A stretch of 61,044 nt of DNA from an uncultured Elioraea sp. (GCA_938010425.1 CALLUO010000012.1:1-61044); one strand, 5' to 3'. Shown: positions 1 to 9,163, counted from the first letter of the stretch. The notes: a model not told the origin generated them from the sequence alone. Numbers and translations: made by a program.

Positions 1-447
1 CTCGATCTCCGGCAGGCTTAGGGCTTCGGTGGGGCAGGCAGCCACGCAGCGACCACACCCGATGCATCTTTCCGAGAGCGCAACACGTTCCGGGGAAACG
101 CTGAGGGCGTCAACAGGACAGACTTCAGCGCAGCGGCGACATTGCCCAAGGGTGCTGCGCAGGGGCAGGCACGCTCCTTCAGCGTGTGCCAGAGCGCGGT
201 CTGGGCGAAGAGGCACGCCCTTTGGCCGCCCCTTGGCTCGGGCCGGCTCTGGTCCGGTTGTCGGGTTGGTCCCGCACCCTTCCTTTCTGGCCTCCGCGCT
301 GGGCCGAACGGCCAGCACGGCGTCGCGCTGCCCGTGCCCGTCACTCTCCGGCTTTTTCACGCGATCAAACTGCGCGCCGTGCTCCTGGCCTGCCGAGCGG
401 CCTTCCAATCCAACACAGATACGGCCCGACCCCCAGTCTGCCGACAC
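1..447 (-). CDS. 4Fe-4S ferredoxin-type protein, 3' end beyond window (partial)
   Basis: The minus frame is open from a stop at 504-502 to the window edge, giving 149 visible residues from a GTG at 447. I chose that start because a strong AGGGGAGGAG-like ribosome site lies 7 nt upstream and no ATG exists in the frame. The N-terminal ~90 residues are low-complexity and unrecognised. Then come two iron-sulfur motifs: C103-x2-C106-x3-C110-P (first ligand atypical; C93 could serve) and a classic C128-x2-C131-x2-C134-x3-C138-P. Paired motifs of this kind bind [4Fe-4S] clusters for electron transfer. Proteins with this atypical first motif occur near formate dehydrogenase-type genes, but no such partner is visible here, so the role is inferred. 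The gene diverges from dusB and has a perfect FNR box 80 bp upstream of the start. The protein is truncated only by the window boundary. Confidence 0.72.
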   Translation of the reverse strand, partial: MSADWGSGRICVGLEGRSAGQEHGAQFDRVKKPESDGHGQRDAVLAVRPSAEARKEGCGTNPTTGPEPARAKGRPKGVPLRPDRALAHAEGACLPLRSTLGQCRRCAEVCPVDALSVSPERVALSERCIGCGRCVAACPTEALSLPEIE

Positions 448-747
448 TCCGCAACTCCTCCCCTTTTCTGTACCTTCGCCAGGCCGTAACTTGCGATGAT
501 ACTAAATTGGAACGAGCGCGCCGGATTTGATCTAGATCAAACCCCTCGGGAGGGCACAGGCTCGGGACGTCGCTGGGCCAGGATGGTGCGCAAGGAAGGA
601 CGCCCCTCGGTCGCGGCGGATAGCCTGTGAGATGCCGCGCTGGGAGGGGGTACCCGTCGTCTCGCTCTCCGTCAGGCGTGCAGAACGGCAAGTTTCTCTG
701 CAACCTGCGTTGCCAGGGAGGAGGCGCCGGTTTAATTTGCCTAAATC
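448..747. other. Divergent intergenic region between the ferredoxin-type gene and dusB
   Basis: This 300-bp stretch has no credible gene. It carries the FNR-type box at 527-540 and the inferred minus-strand promoter next to it. On the plus side I find a GGGAGGAGG ribosome-site-like stretch at about 716-724 and an AT-richer patch just before dusB, but no convincing sigma-70 or sigma-54 promoter for the ntr operon. Confidence 0.6.
496..540 (-). promoter_or_regulatory. Predicted FNR/Anr/FixK-type class II promoter for the ferredoxin-type gene
   Basis: TTGATCTAGATCAA at 527-540 is a perfect match to the FNR-family consensus TTGAT-N4-ATCAA and is fully palindromic. On the minus strand a TAGTAT hexamer (504-499) lies downstream. 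If it is the -10, transcription starts near 492 and the box centre (533.5) is at about -41.5, the classical class II activator position. The ribosome site and GTG start follow about 45 nt later. This geometry suggests activation under low oxygen. The regulator itself is not in the window. Confidence 0.7.
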
Positions 748-1884
748 ATGAGCAAGGTCAGCTATATGGCGGTAGCAGCGCCGCTTGCTGAAACAACCGC
801 GCCCATCGCATGTGCAGCTCTGCCGCCGGGGCGAGGGCGATTGCCGAAGCCGATTGTGCTGGGGCCGGGGGTGGTGATCGACCCTCCCGTTATCCTCGCC
901 CCTATGGCCGGGGTCACCGATCTGCCGTTCCGCCGGATGGCACGCGCGCATGGCGCTGGGCTCGTCGTTTCTGAAATGATCGCCTCTTGGGCGATGATCC
1001 GGCAGAACCGCCAAACCGCGAAAATGGCAGAGACGGATGCCGAGGCAGGGCCAATGGCGGTACAGCTGGCGGGCTGCGACCCTGACGCTATGGCAGAGGC
1101 GGCGCGGATGAATGAGGATCGCGGCGCGGCACTCATCGACATCAACTTCGGCTGCCCCGTGAAGAAGGTGACGAACGGGCAGAATGCAGGGTCGGCGCTC
1201 ATGCGCGACGAGCTGCTTGCCGCACGGTTGATGGAGGCGACGGTGCGCGCGGTTCGCCTTCCCGTGACCGTAAAGATGCGCATGGGCTGGGACCACACGT
1301 CACTGAACGCGCCGCGACTGGCGCGCATCGCGGAAGCGTGCGGCGTGCGCATGGTCACGGTGCACGGGCGCACGCGCCAGCAGTTCTACACTGGCACAGC
1401 AGACTGGGAGTTCGTCGCGCAGGTGAAAGAGGCGGTGCGCATTCCGGTCATCGTCAATGGCGACATCGTGACAGAGGAGGATGCGGCGGAGGCCTTGGCG
1501 CGGTCTGGCGCCGATGGGGTCATGATTGGGCGGGGAGCCTACGGCAGACCTTGGATCCTGCGCCAGGTCTCGCACTTCCTCGCCAACGGCGAACGCTTGC
1601 CGGATCCTCCGCTTGCCGACCAGAAGGCAATCCTGCTCACACACTACCGCGCGATGCTCGAACATCATGGGGAGGCCTATGCGGTGCGCCTCGCCCGCAA
1701 GCACGTCTCCTGGTATTCCAAGGGACTGCCCGGGTCAGCGGACTTCCGCGCTGCGGTGAATCGCGCTGAAACAGCAGCTGAAACGATCGCGCTGATCCAC
1801 CGCTTCTACGATCCACTAATCGAAGCCGGATGGAGCGATGAACGGTATCACGCTGACCTTATTTCCGCGCGGGAGGCGGCGTGA
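748..1884 (+). CDS. dusB: tRNA-dihydrouridine synthase B (NifR3 family)
   Basis: This FMN-dependent enzyme reduces specific uridines to dihydrouridine in the tRNA D-loop. Visible hallmarks are the N-terminal TIM-barrel start APMAGVTD (residues 51-58), the catalytic cysteine in NFGCPVKKV (C136), the GRTRQQ stretch near 208 and the phosphate-binding GRGAYGRPW near 262. At 378 residues it is somewhat longer than typical NifR3 because of about 30 extra N-terminal residues. A second ATG at 766 is a plausible alternative start. It is the first gene of the conserved alphaproteobacterial order dusB(nifR3)-ntrB-ntrC-ntrY-ntrX, and its stop overlaps the ntrB GTG by 4 bp, suggesting co-transcription. 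Confidence 0.95.
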   Translation: MSKVSYMAVAAPLAETTAPIACAALPPGRGRLPKPIVLGPGVVIDPPVILAPMAGVTDLPFRRMARAHGAGLVVSEMIASWAMIRQNRQTAKMAETDAEAGPMAVQLAGCDPDAMAEAARMNEDRGAALIDINFGCPVKKVTNGQNAGSALMRDELLAARLMEATVRAVRLPVTVKMRMGWDHTSLNAPRLARIAEACGVRMVTVHGRTRQQFYTGTADWEFVAQVKEAVRIPVIVNGDIVTEEDAAEALARSGADGVMIGRGAYGRPWILRQVSHFLANGERLPDPPLADQKAILLTHYRAMLEHHGEAYAVRLARKHVSWYSKGLPGSADFRAAVNRAETAAETIALIHRFYDPLIEAGWSDERYHADLISAREAA

Positions 1885-3038
1885 CGGTCGCGCGGGAAAG
1901 GGTGGGAGAGACCCTCGCCGAGATCGACCATCCGCTTTCGGCCGAGGTTGCGCCTGAGGCGCCATCCGCCGCCGCCATCCTCGCCGCCATGGCCCCCGCG
2001 GTGATCGTGCTCGATGCAGCGCACCGCTTCCGCTTCGCCAATCAGGCAGCCGAGGCCTTCTTCGCCCTCTCCGCCGCCAGCCTTGCCGGCATGCGGCTCG
2101 AAGAGCTGCTTCCGACGGACCATCCGCTGTTCTCGATGGTTTGTCTCGCCCGCACCCAGACCACGATCATCGCTGACCACGACATGAGCTTTGAGAGCCC
2201 CCGCCTCGCGCGGCGCAACATCTCGGTCACGGTGGCGCCGATCGTGGATCATCCTGACTGCGTGGTGGTCACGCTCGCGGATGGCTCGACAGTGCAGAAG
2301 CTCGATCGCCAGATGGTGTTTCGCAAGGCCGCGCGCTCGGTCAGCGGCATGGCCGCCATTCTTGCCCATGAAGTAAAAAATCCGCTTTCGGGTATTCGCG
2401 GCGCCGCCCAGCTGCTGGAGACGGTCGTTCCGGAGCGGGACCGTGAACTCACCCAGCTGATCCAGGATGAGGTTGACCGGATTCGCGCTCTGGTCGATCG
2501 CATGGAGATGTTCTCTGACCGCCCCATCGAGCACGGCCCGGTCAACATTCATCAGGTTCTCAGTCACGTTCGGCGCCTCGCCGAGACAGGGTTCGCCCGC
2601 CATGCGCGTTTCATCGAGACCTACGACCCGTCTCTGCCGCCGGTGTGGGGCAATCGCGACCAGCTGGTGCAAGTGTTTCTAAACCTCGTGAAGAATTCAG
2701 CCGAGGCGATACCGGAGCGGGGAGGGGTAATCGAGCTTATCACCGCTTACCAGCACGGCGTGCGGCTCGCGCTGCCCGGTGGAGCGAGGCGCGTGCATTT
2801 GCCGTTGGTCGTCTCAGTCCGTGACAATGGTTCAGGCATTCCCGACACGATCCGATCTTCGCTGTTCGATCCCTTCGTTACCAGTAAACGCAGCGGCACG
2901 GGGCTCGGGCTTGCTCTTGTCGCCAAGCTGGTCGGCGACCATGGCGGTCTCGTCGAGTGCGACAGCCGTCCCGGCCGCACCGTGTTTCGCGTTCACCTCC
3001 CCATCCAGCCCCCAAAGTCGAAGATCGAAGACGCATGA
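1881..3038 (+). CDS. ntrB: Nitrogen regulation sensor histidine kinase/phosphatase NtrB
   Basis: This is the cytosolic sensor of nitrogen status that phosphorylates or dephosphorylates NtrC, normally controlled by PII. There are no membrane segments. A PAS-like domain spans about 30-140, and the H-box [11 protein letters not shown] carries the phospho-accepting H163. The ATPase domain shows the N-box [10 protein letters not shown] (268-277), DNGSGI (315-320) and GTGLGL (339-344). The 385-residue length is normal. It starts with GTG in a 4-bp overlap with dusB, preceded by GGGAGG, and its stop overlaps the ntrC ATG (ATGA), so the two are translationally coupled. Confidence 0.95.
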   Translation: MTVARERVGETLAEIDHPLSAEVAPEAPSAAAILAAMAPAVIVLDAAHRFRFANQAAEAFFALSAASLAGMRLEELLPTDHPLFSMVCLARTQTTIIADHDMSFESPRLARRNISVTVAPIVDHPDCVVVTLADGSTVQKLDRQMVFRKAARSVSGMAAILAHEVKNPLSGIRGAAQLLETVVPERDRELTQLIQDEVDRIRALVDRMEMFSDRPIEHGPVNIHQVLSHVRRLAETGFARHARFIETYDPSLPPVWGNRDQLVQVFLNLVKNSAEAIPERGGVIELITAYQHGVRLALPGGARRVHLPLVVSVRDNGSGIPDTIRSSLFDPFVTSKRSGTGLGLALVAKLVGDHGGLVECDSRPGRTVFRVHLPIQPPKSKIEDA

Positions 3039-4492
3039 GCAGGACCATTCTCGTTGCTGATGACGATCGTTCCATCCGCACGGTGCTGTCGCAGGCGCTG
3101 ACACGCTCTGGCTACCAGGTCCGCAGCACGAGCAGTGCCTCCATGCTCTGGCGTTGGGTCGAGGACGGCGAGGGTGATCTGGTGATTACCGATGTGGTGA
3201 TGCCGGACGAGAACGGGCTCGATCTCATCCCACGCATCCGCAAGCTTCGGCCCGATTTGCGCATTGTGGTAATCAGCGCGCAATCGACCTTCGCCACCGC
3301 ATTGAAGGCGGCGCAGCGTGGCGCTTTCGAGTACTTGCCGAAGCCCTTTGACTTGAACGAGCTCCTTGCCGTGGTCGGGCGCGCTCTCGCCGCCTCGCCC
3401 CCAGCGGAGGAGGGGGAGGAGGAGGGGGAGGAGGAGGAGGAAACACTTCCCCTCGTCGGCCGCAGCCCGGCGATGCAGGAGATCTTCCGCACCGTGGCAC
3501 GCGTGACCACGACCGATCTTACCGTGATGATCACGGGCGAAAGTGGGACAGGCAAGGAACTGATCGCGCGTGCCTTGCACGACTACGGGCCTCGCCGGGG
3601 CGCTCCGTTTGTGGCGGTCAATATGGCGGCAATCCCGCGCGAGCTGATCGAGAGCGAACTGTTCGGGCATGAGCGTGGTGCCTTCACCGGCGCGCTCGCG
3701 CGCAATCAGGGCCGCTTCGAGCAAGCGAATGGCGGCACACTCTTTTTGGACGAGATTGGCGACATGCCGCTAGAGGCCCAGACCCGGCTGTTGCGCGTGC
3801 TGCAGGAGGGGGAATTCACTTCCGTCGGTGGGCGCACGCCGATCAGGGTCAACGTGCGCATCGTTGCCGCCACGCACCGCAATCTGCGCGCGTTGATCCG
3901 CCAGGGCCTGTTCCGCGAAGATTTGTTTTACCGGCTAAACGTGGTGCCAATCCGTCTTCCGCCTTTGCGCGAGCGGGTGGAAGATGTGCCTTTGCTGGCT
4001 CGGCACTTTCTCGCCCAGGCGCGCGCCAAGGGCTTGCCCGCAAAGACCTTGACTCCGGAGGCCATAGAACGCCTGAAAGCTTACTCCTGGCCGGGCAATG
4101 TGCGCGAACTTGAGAACCTGATGCGCCGCCTCGCTGCCCTTTATCCGCAGGAGACGATCGGCGAGGAAGTGATCGCGGCCGAATTGGCCGCCCCCGTCCA
4201 GCCCGAGAACGTTCCGACGGCGATCGCCGGTGCGGTGATCGAGGCCGAAAGCATGGCGCAGGCGATCGAACGGCACCTGCGTGCCTATTTTGCTTCGCAC
4301 AAAGATGGTTTGCCGCCCGCCGGCGTCTATCACCGTGTGCTTGCTGAGGTGGAACGGCCGCTCATTCGCCTCACCTTGGCCGCAACGCGCGGCAATCAGA
4401 TCAAGGCCGCCGCTATCCTCGGCCTCAATCGGAACACGCTGCGCAAGAAAATCCGCGAACTTGAGATACCGCTCGTGCGCGGCTTTTCCTGA
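3035..4492 (+). CDS. ntrC: Nitrogen regulation response regulator NtrC (sigma-54 activator)
   Basis: A 485-residue sigma-54-dependent activator. I place the start at ATG 3035 ([10 protein letters not shown]), overlapping the ntrB stop, rather than at an in-frame upstream ATG at 2957 inside ntrB. The receiver domain has D10/D11 and the phospho-site D53. The AAA+ domain has Walker A GESGTGKE (168-175), the sigma-54 contact loop GAFTGA (215-220) and Walker B GGTLFLDE (233-240). The C-terminal Fis-type helix-turn-helix includes [20 protein letters not shown]. The linker between receiver and AAA+ domain (about 122-136) is an unusual run of Glu and Gly encoded by GGA/GAG repeats. Confidence 0.96.
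   Translation: MSRTILVADDDRSIRTVLSQALTRSGYQVRSTSSASMLWRWVEDGEGDLVITDVVMPDENGLDLIPRIRKLRPDLRIVVISAQSTFATALKAAQRGAFEYLPKPFDLNELLAVVGRALAASPPAEEGEEEGEEEEETLPLVGRSPAMQEIFRTVARVTTTDLTVMITGESGTGKELIARALHDYGPRRGAPFVAVNMAAIPRELIESELFGHERGAFTGALARNQGRFEQANGGTLFLDEIGDMPLEAQTRLLRVLQEGEFTSVGGRTPIRVNVRIVAATHRNLRALIRQGLFREDLFYRLNVVPIRLPPLRERVEDVPLLARHFLAQARAKGLPAKTLTPEAIERLKAYSWPGNVRELENLMRRLAALYPQETIGEEVIAAELAAPVQPENVPTAIAGAVIEAESMAQAIERHLRAYFASHKDGLPPAGVYHRVLAEVERPLIRLTLAATRGNQIKAAAILGLNRNTLRKKIRELEIPLVRGFS
3405..3442 (+). repeat. GGAGGAG low-complexity repeat inside ntrC
   Basis: A purine-only GGAGG/GGGGGAGGAGG tract lies inside ntrC and encodes its acidic linker (residues about 124-136: [12 protein letters not shown]). 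Such tracts are prone to slippage, and each unit also resembles a ribosome binding sequence. The reading frame is intact here. Confidence 0.7.
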
Positions 4493-4505
4493 CCTTTGAC
4501 AACCG

Positions 4506-6785
4506 ATGAGCAAAACATCCCCCAGCGCCGCAGCCGCGCCAGAGCTGGGCGAAAGGCGCCCGGGCCCCTGGCGACGGGCCGTGTCCTCGCTGGTGTCGGG
4601 CCGGGTTGGCCGTTGGCTGACCATCGCTCTTGCCATCGCTGCCATCGGTTCCGGCCTCGTCACCTTCGCCGCCATCACCGGTGCTGGCACCTTCGGTCTT
4701 CCGCCTGGCTCCATCCTGGTTTTGGTCAATGTCAATCTCGCCCTGTTGTTGGTTCTCGGTGCGGTGCTCGCCGCGCGCGTCGTGCGCGTGTGGCTCGAAC
4801 GGCGACGCGGCATCGCGGGGTCGCGGCTGCACGTGCGGCTGGTGTTGCTGTTTGGCCTGGTCGCTGTGTTGCCAACCATCATCATCACCGCCTTCTCCGC
4901 CGTATTCTTCAACCGCGGGCTCGAGTCGTGGTTCAGCGAGCGGGTGCGCACCGCGCTTGAGGAGAGCTTGGCCGCAAGCCGCGTCTATGTCCGGGAGCAT
5001 GAACAGGCCTTGCGGGCAGAGGCTCTGGCCATGGCAACTGAACTGGCGCGGGCAGGTCCGCTCCTGCTCGCGCAAGGCCCGCGGCTCCTGCAGGCGCTGC
5101 TTGAACGACAGGCCGCCTTGCGTGGCTTGACCGAGGCCGTCGTTTTCGACGGGACAACGGGTCAGGTGTTCGCGTCCGGCGGGCTTCTTTCCCCGCAGCC
5201 TGGTGAGATCCTGCCCTCTTGGGCAATTGCGTTTGCGCGTACGGGAGAGGTGGCGCTCTTGCCCACAGAGGAATGGGGACGGGTGCGCGCCCTCGTCGAT
5301 CTTGACCTACCCGGCGACCCGTTCCTGCTCATCGGGCGCCCCGTGGATGCCGGTGTCCTCTCCCATGTGGCGCGGACGGAGCAGGCGGTTGCGCAATACC
5401 GTGAGGCTGAGGCGAGTCGGTCGCGGCTGCAGATCACTTTTGCCCTTGTCTATGCCGTGGTTGCGCTCGTTATCCTGTTTGGGGCTGTCCTGATTGGTCT
5501 GTTGATCGCAGGCAGGATCGCTCGGCCGCTCGCAGGTCTTGTCTCCGCTGCCGAGCGTGTGCGCTCGGGCGACCTGAGCGTGCGCGTGACGGAAAGGTCT
5601 GCCGATGATGAAATTGGCGTCTTATCACGCGCTTTCAATCGCATGCTGAGCCAGCTCGAGGCGAACCGAGCCGAACTGATGGACGCTTATCGCCAGATCG
5701 ACGAGCGCCGTCGCTTTACTGAAGGCGTGCTCGAGGGTGTTTCCGCCGGTGTGATCGGGCTCGACGCTGTAGGTCGCATCGATCTTCCGAACCGGTCGGC
5801 GAGCGAACTTCTCGGCCTCGACCTTCTGCTGCGGCAGGGCGTGCCGCTGGTTGAGGTTGTGCCAGAGTTCTCTCCTCTGCTCGAGGCGGCTGCGGCGGAT
5901 TTGAGCAAGCCCGTGCAGGGCGAGGTTCGGATTGCAACACCTTCGGGGCGTCGGCACCTGCTCGTTCGTATCGCGCCCGAGTCGGCCGCAGGCGAGCTGC
6001 GCGGCTTCGTCGTCACCTTCGATGACGTCACCGCGCTGGTCGCTGCGCAACGCCAGGCTGCCTGGGCCGATGTCGCACGCCGGATCGCGCATGAGATCAA
6101 GAATCCGCTGACGCCGATCCAGCTTTCGGCTGAGCGTTTGCGACGCAAATATCGTGGACAAATCGTGTCCGATCCAGAAACGTTTGAGACGTGCACCGAG
6201 ACCATCATCCGCCAAGTTGGCGACATCAGGCGCATGGTCGACGAGTTTTCAGCTTTCGCCCGCATGCCGCAGCCCGTGCTGCGGCCAGAATCCGTTCAGG
6301 AGGTGGTGCGCCAGGCGGTTTTCCTGCAGCGCCAGTCGCATCCTGAGATCGCCTATACGCTCTCCATCCCGGCCGATCTGCCTCTAATCCCCATGGATCG
6401 GCGCCTCATTGGCCAGGCGCTCACCAACCTTCTCGCTAATGCAGCGGATGCGATTGCTGCGCGGCCGGGGGCGGGTCGAATCGCTATCGAGGTCAGCGTG
6501 ACGGGCAACACCCTGCAGATCGCCGTTGAGGATGACGGCGAGGGCCTGCCGCAAGAAGGGCGGGAGTTGCTTACCGAACCGTACGTGACCCGCAAATCCA
6601 AGGGAACCGGGCTCGGCCTTGCCATCGTGAAGAAGATCATGGAAGACCATGGAGGTCGTCTGCTGCTGGCCGATCGCGCCGACGGCAGCCTTGGTGCGCG
6701 CGTGACCCTGGTGCTGCCGATGCCGCAGGGCGAGCAGGCGACGCAGTCAACGAACGAGCTTTCCCAGCCCGTCTATGGCGCATGA
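4506..6785 (+). CDS. ntrY: Nitrogen regulation transmembrane sensor kinase NtrY
   Basis: This 759-residue membrane histidine kinase is the partner of NtrX. Hydrophobic segments lie at about 37-60, 70-95, 112-135 and 311-336, with a periplasmic sensor region at about 140-310. They are followed by a HAMP domain (about 337-390), a PAS domain (about 400-510) and the H-box RRIAHEIKNPLTPIQL with H529. The ATPase part has NLLANAADAI, DDGEGL and GTGLGLAIVKK. It begins 13 bp after ntrC and overlaps ntrX by 11 bp, the conserved arrangement. In related bacteria NtrYX responds to nitrogen and also to redox or oxygen. The signal sensed here is not shown by the sequence. Confidence 0.94.
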   Translation: MSKTSPSAAAAPELGERRPGPWRRAVSSLVSGRVGRWLTIALAIAAIGSGLVTFAAITGAGTFGLPPGSILVLVNVNLALLLVLGAVLAARVVRVWLERRRGIAGSRLHVRLVLLFGLVAVLPTIIITAFSAVFFNRGLESWFSERVRTALEESLAASRVYVREHEQALRAEALAMATELARAGPLLLAQGPRLLQALLERQAALRGLTEAVVFDGTTGQVFASGGLLSPQPGEILPSWAIAFARTGEVALLPTEEWGRVRALVDLDLPGDPFLLIGRPVDAGVLSHVARTEQAVAQYREAEASRSRLQITFALVYAVVALVILFGAVLIGLLIAGRIARPLAGLVSAAERVRSGDLSVRVTERSADDEIGVLSRAFNRMLSQLEANRAELMDAYRQIDERRRFTEGVLEGVSAGVIGLDAVGRIDLPNRSASELLGLDLLLRQGVPLVEVVPEFSPLLEAAAADLSKPVQGEVRIATPSGRRHLLVRIAPESAAGELRGFVVTFDDVTALVAAQRQAAWADVARRIAHEIKNPLTPIQLSAERLRRKYRGQIVSDPETFETCTETIIRQVGDIRRMVDEFSAFARMPQPVLRPESVQEVVRQAVFLQRQSHPEIAYTLSIPADLPLIPMDRRLIGQALTNLLANAADAIAARPGAGRIAIEVSVTGNTLQIAVEDDGEGLPQEGRELLTEPYVTRKSKGTGLGLAIVKKIMEDHGGRLLLADRADGSLGARVTLVLPMPQGEQATQSTNELSQPVYGA

Positions 6786-8166
6786 CATCCTGATCGTCGA
6801 CGATGAACCCGATATCCGCATGCTGGTGGCGGGGATTCTGCGCGACGAGGGCTATGAGACGCGCGAGGCGACAAACTCGGATCAGGCCTTGGCCTTGTTC
6901 CGCGAACGTCGCCCCAGCCTCGTCATCTTGGATGTCTGGTTGCAGAACTCGGCGCTCGATGGGCTCGGCATCCTGGAGATCATGCACGGCGAGGAACCGG
7001 TGGTGCCGGTGGTCATGATTTCCGGTCACGGAACAATCGAAACTGCGGTGCAGGCGATCCAGCAGGGCGCCTACGACTTCATCGAGAAGCCGTTCAAGTC
7101 GGATCGCCTTCTGCTCGTTGTCCGACGCGCCATCGAGGCGGCGCAGCTCAAGCGCGAGAATAGCGAACTCCGCCTGCGCGCAGGTTCCGAAAGTGAACTC
7201 CTCGGCACCTCGGCAGCCATCCGCGAACTTCGGGCGGCCATCGAGAAAGTGGCTCCGACCGGGTCGCGCGTGTTGATCACAGGACCGGCCGGAGCAGGCA
7301 AAGAGGTTGCCGCGCGCATGCTGCACGCAAAGTCGCGTCGCGCTGGCCAGCCGTTCATGGTTTTGAACTGCGCCACATTGAACCCGGCCCGACTGGAAGA
7401 CGAGCTATTTGGGATCGAAGCGGGGCCCGATCCTCGGCTGCAGCCACGCCGCGCCGGCACACTCGAGCACGCGCACGGTGGCACGCTTCTCCTCGACGAG
7501 GTGGCGGACATGCCGCTCGAAACGCAAGGCAAGATCGTGCGCGTCTTGCAAGATCAGTCGTTTGAACGCATTGGCGGGGTGACACGGGTGAAGGTGGATG
7601 TGCGGGTGATCGCCACGACCAACCGCGACCTCTCAGCCGAAATCGCCGCCGGGCGGTTCCGAGAGGACTTGTTCTATCGCCTGAACGTTGTGCCGCTCCG
7701 CGTGCCGCCGTTGAAGGAGCGCCGCGAGGACATTCCCCTTCTGGCACAGTATTTTCTCGCTCGTTCCGCCGAACAATCCGGACTGCCGGCGCGAGAGCTC
7801 GCCGACGATGCGCTCGCCGTGCTGCAGGCCTATGACTGGCCCGGCAATGTGCGACAATTGCGCAATATCGTGGACTGGCTTCTCATCATGGCGCCGGGAG
7901 AAGCGAAAGAGCCGATTCGCGCTGAACACTTGCCCGCTGATATCGGGCTTGCCGCGCCGCCCGCATTGCGCGCCGACAAGGCGGGCGAGATCATGGCGCT
8001 GCCGTTACGCGAGGCACGTGAGCTGTTCGAGAAGCAGTACTTGCTCGCGCAACTGACACGATTTGGCGGCAATATCAGTCGCACGGCCAATTTTGTCGGC
8101 ATGGAACGCAGCGCTTTGCACCGCAAGCTGAAGAGCCTGGGCGTTCACGCGGAAGATCGCGGCTGA
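6775..8166 (+). CDS. ntrX: Nitrogen regulation response regulator NtrX
   Basis: A 463-residue NtrC-family regulator. The receiver domain has the D10/E11 acidic pair and the phospho-site D53. The AAA+-like domain has Walker A GPAGAGKE (170-177) and Walker B GGTLLLDE (235-242), and the C-terminus is Fis-like (NISRTANFVGMERSALHRKL). The GAFTGA loop that contacts sigma-54 is absent: the equivalent stretch (about 212-228) reads FGIEAGPDPRLQPRRAG. This loss is seen in many alphaproteobacterial NtrX proteins and suggests it does not act as a conventional sigma-54 activator. It overlaps ntrY by 11 bp. Confidence 0.94.
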   Translation: MAHDILIVDDEPDIRMLVAGILRDEGYETREATNSDQALALFRERRPSLVILDVWLQNSALDGLGILEIMHGEEPVVPVVMISGHGTIETAVQAIQQGAYDFIEKPFKSDRLLLVVRRAIEAAQLKRENSELRLRAGSESELLGTSAAIRELRAAIEKVAPTGSRVLITGPAGAGKEVAARMLHAKSRRAGQPFMVLNCATLNPARLEDELFGIEAGPDPRLQPRRAGTLEHAHGGTLLLDEVADMPLETQGKIVRVLQDQSFERIGGVTRVKVDVRVIATTNRDLSAEIAAGRFREDLFYRLNVVPLRVPPLKERREDIPLLAQYFLARSAEQSGLPARELADDALAVLQAYDWPGNVRQLRNIVDWLLIMAPGEAKEPIRAEHLPADIGLAAPPALRADKAGEIMALPLREARELFEKQYLLAQLTRFGGNISRTANFVGMERSALHRKLKSLGVHAEDRG

Positions 8167-8287
8167 CCGTCTGCAATCCCGCCCGCCTGCCAAGGGATCG
8201 CTGGAGCCACACGTCTCACACCACGTCGTGTCGCCGCTTTTCGGCGGACGCGGCAAAGCCTATTTTGGGTGAGAGAGGAGGCTGGGT

Positions 8288-9163
8288 ATGTCGCGCATCG
8301 CTTATGTCAACGGACGCTACGTGCCGCACCGCGAGGCGGCCGTACACATCGAAGATCGCGGCTACCAGTTCGCCGACGCGGTGTACGAGGTCGTGCACGT
8401 GCACAACGGCCGGTTGGTCGACGAGACGCCGCATCTCGATCGCCTCGAACGCTCGCTGCGCGAGGTTCGCATCTCGATGCCGCAGCCGCGCCATGTCTTG
8501 GGCCGGACACTGCGCGAGATGGTCCGACGCAATCGCCTCAACGAAGGCATCATCTATGTGCAGGTCAGCCGCGGTGTGGCACGGCGCGATCACGCCTTCC
8601 CGAAAACTCCCGTGATGCCGACTCTTGTCATTACTGCAAAACGAGTGCGACCTTTTCCGCGTTCGCTCGATGGCTGGACGGCCACCGCCATCACCTACCC
8701 TGACCAGCGTTGGGCGCGATGCGACATCAAGACCGTCGGCCTGCTGCCTAACGTGCTCGCCCGTCAAGCCGCAGTAGAGAAGGGGGCAACGGAAGCCATC
8801 CTTGTTGCCGCAGACGGCACGGTTACGGAAGGAGCGGCAACCTCAGTGTGGATCGTCGATGCGGAGGGAAAGCTGCGCACGCGTGAGCTCTCCGCAAACA
8901 TCCTCCCAGGCTGCACCCGCCAAGTGCTGCTGGCTCTGCTGGCAGAGACGGGGGTGAGGGCAGAAGAGGGGCCCTTCACCCTTGAGGATCTGCGTAAGGC
9001 ACGCGAGGTCTTCATCACCTCGGCCTCCTCCTTCGTCAAACCCGTGGTGGCGATCGATGGCACACCGGTGGGTGACGGTAAGCCCGGGCCGGTAACACGA
9101 CACCTGTTCGCCATGTTCTCCTGGCACGTGGAGGGCGGACGGAATGAGCGAGCTGCGGCCTAA
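8288..9163 (+). CDS. dat: D-amino-acid transaminase (class IV, PLP-dependent)
   Basis: This cytosolic enzyme interconverts D-alanine plus 2-oxoglutarate with pyruvate plus D-glutamate, supplying D-amino acids for peptidoglycan. The 291-residue fold-type IV protein has the PLP lysine in CDIKTVGLLPNVLA (K148) and the conserved Glu in VTEGAATSVW (E181). The CDIK...NVLA pattern favours D-alanine aminotransferase over branched-chain aminotransferase. It follows ntrX after a 121-bp spacer with a GAGAGGAGG ribosome site. Its stop overlaps the next start (TAATG). A dat gene just after ntrX is common in Rhodospirillales-type genomes. Confidence 0.9.
   Translation: MSRIAYVNGRYVPHREAAVHIEDRGYQFADAVYEVVHVHNGRLVDETPHLDRLERSLREVRISMPQPRHVLGRTLREMVRRNRLNEGIIYVQVSRGVARRDHAFPKTPVMPTLVITAKRVRPFPRSLDGWTATAITYPDQRWARCDIKTVGLLPNVLARQAAVEKGATEAILVAADGTVTEGAATSVWIVDAEGKLRTRELSANILPGCTRQVLLALLAETGVRAEEGPFTLEDLRKAREVFITSASSFVKPVVAIDGTPVGDGKPGPVTRHLFAMFSWHVEGGRNERAAA

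Noticed and set aside
532-1296. 254-codon minus-strand frame opposite dusB and over the FNR box
   Set aside because: Overlaps the conserved dusB core on the other strand and has no recognisable motif.
8225-8250. GCCG-CTTTT-CGGC hairpin between ntrX and dat
   Set aside because: Only 4-5 bp of stem and no following T-tract; not convincing as a terminator.
8300-8900. dat as a branched-chain aminotransferase (IlvE)
   Set aside because: Same fold family, but the CDIKT...LLPNVLA segment around K148 and the 291-residue length fit D-alanine aminotransferase better.
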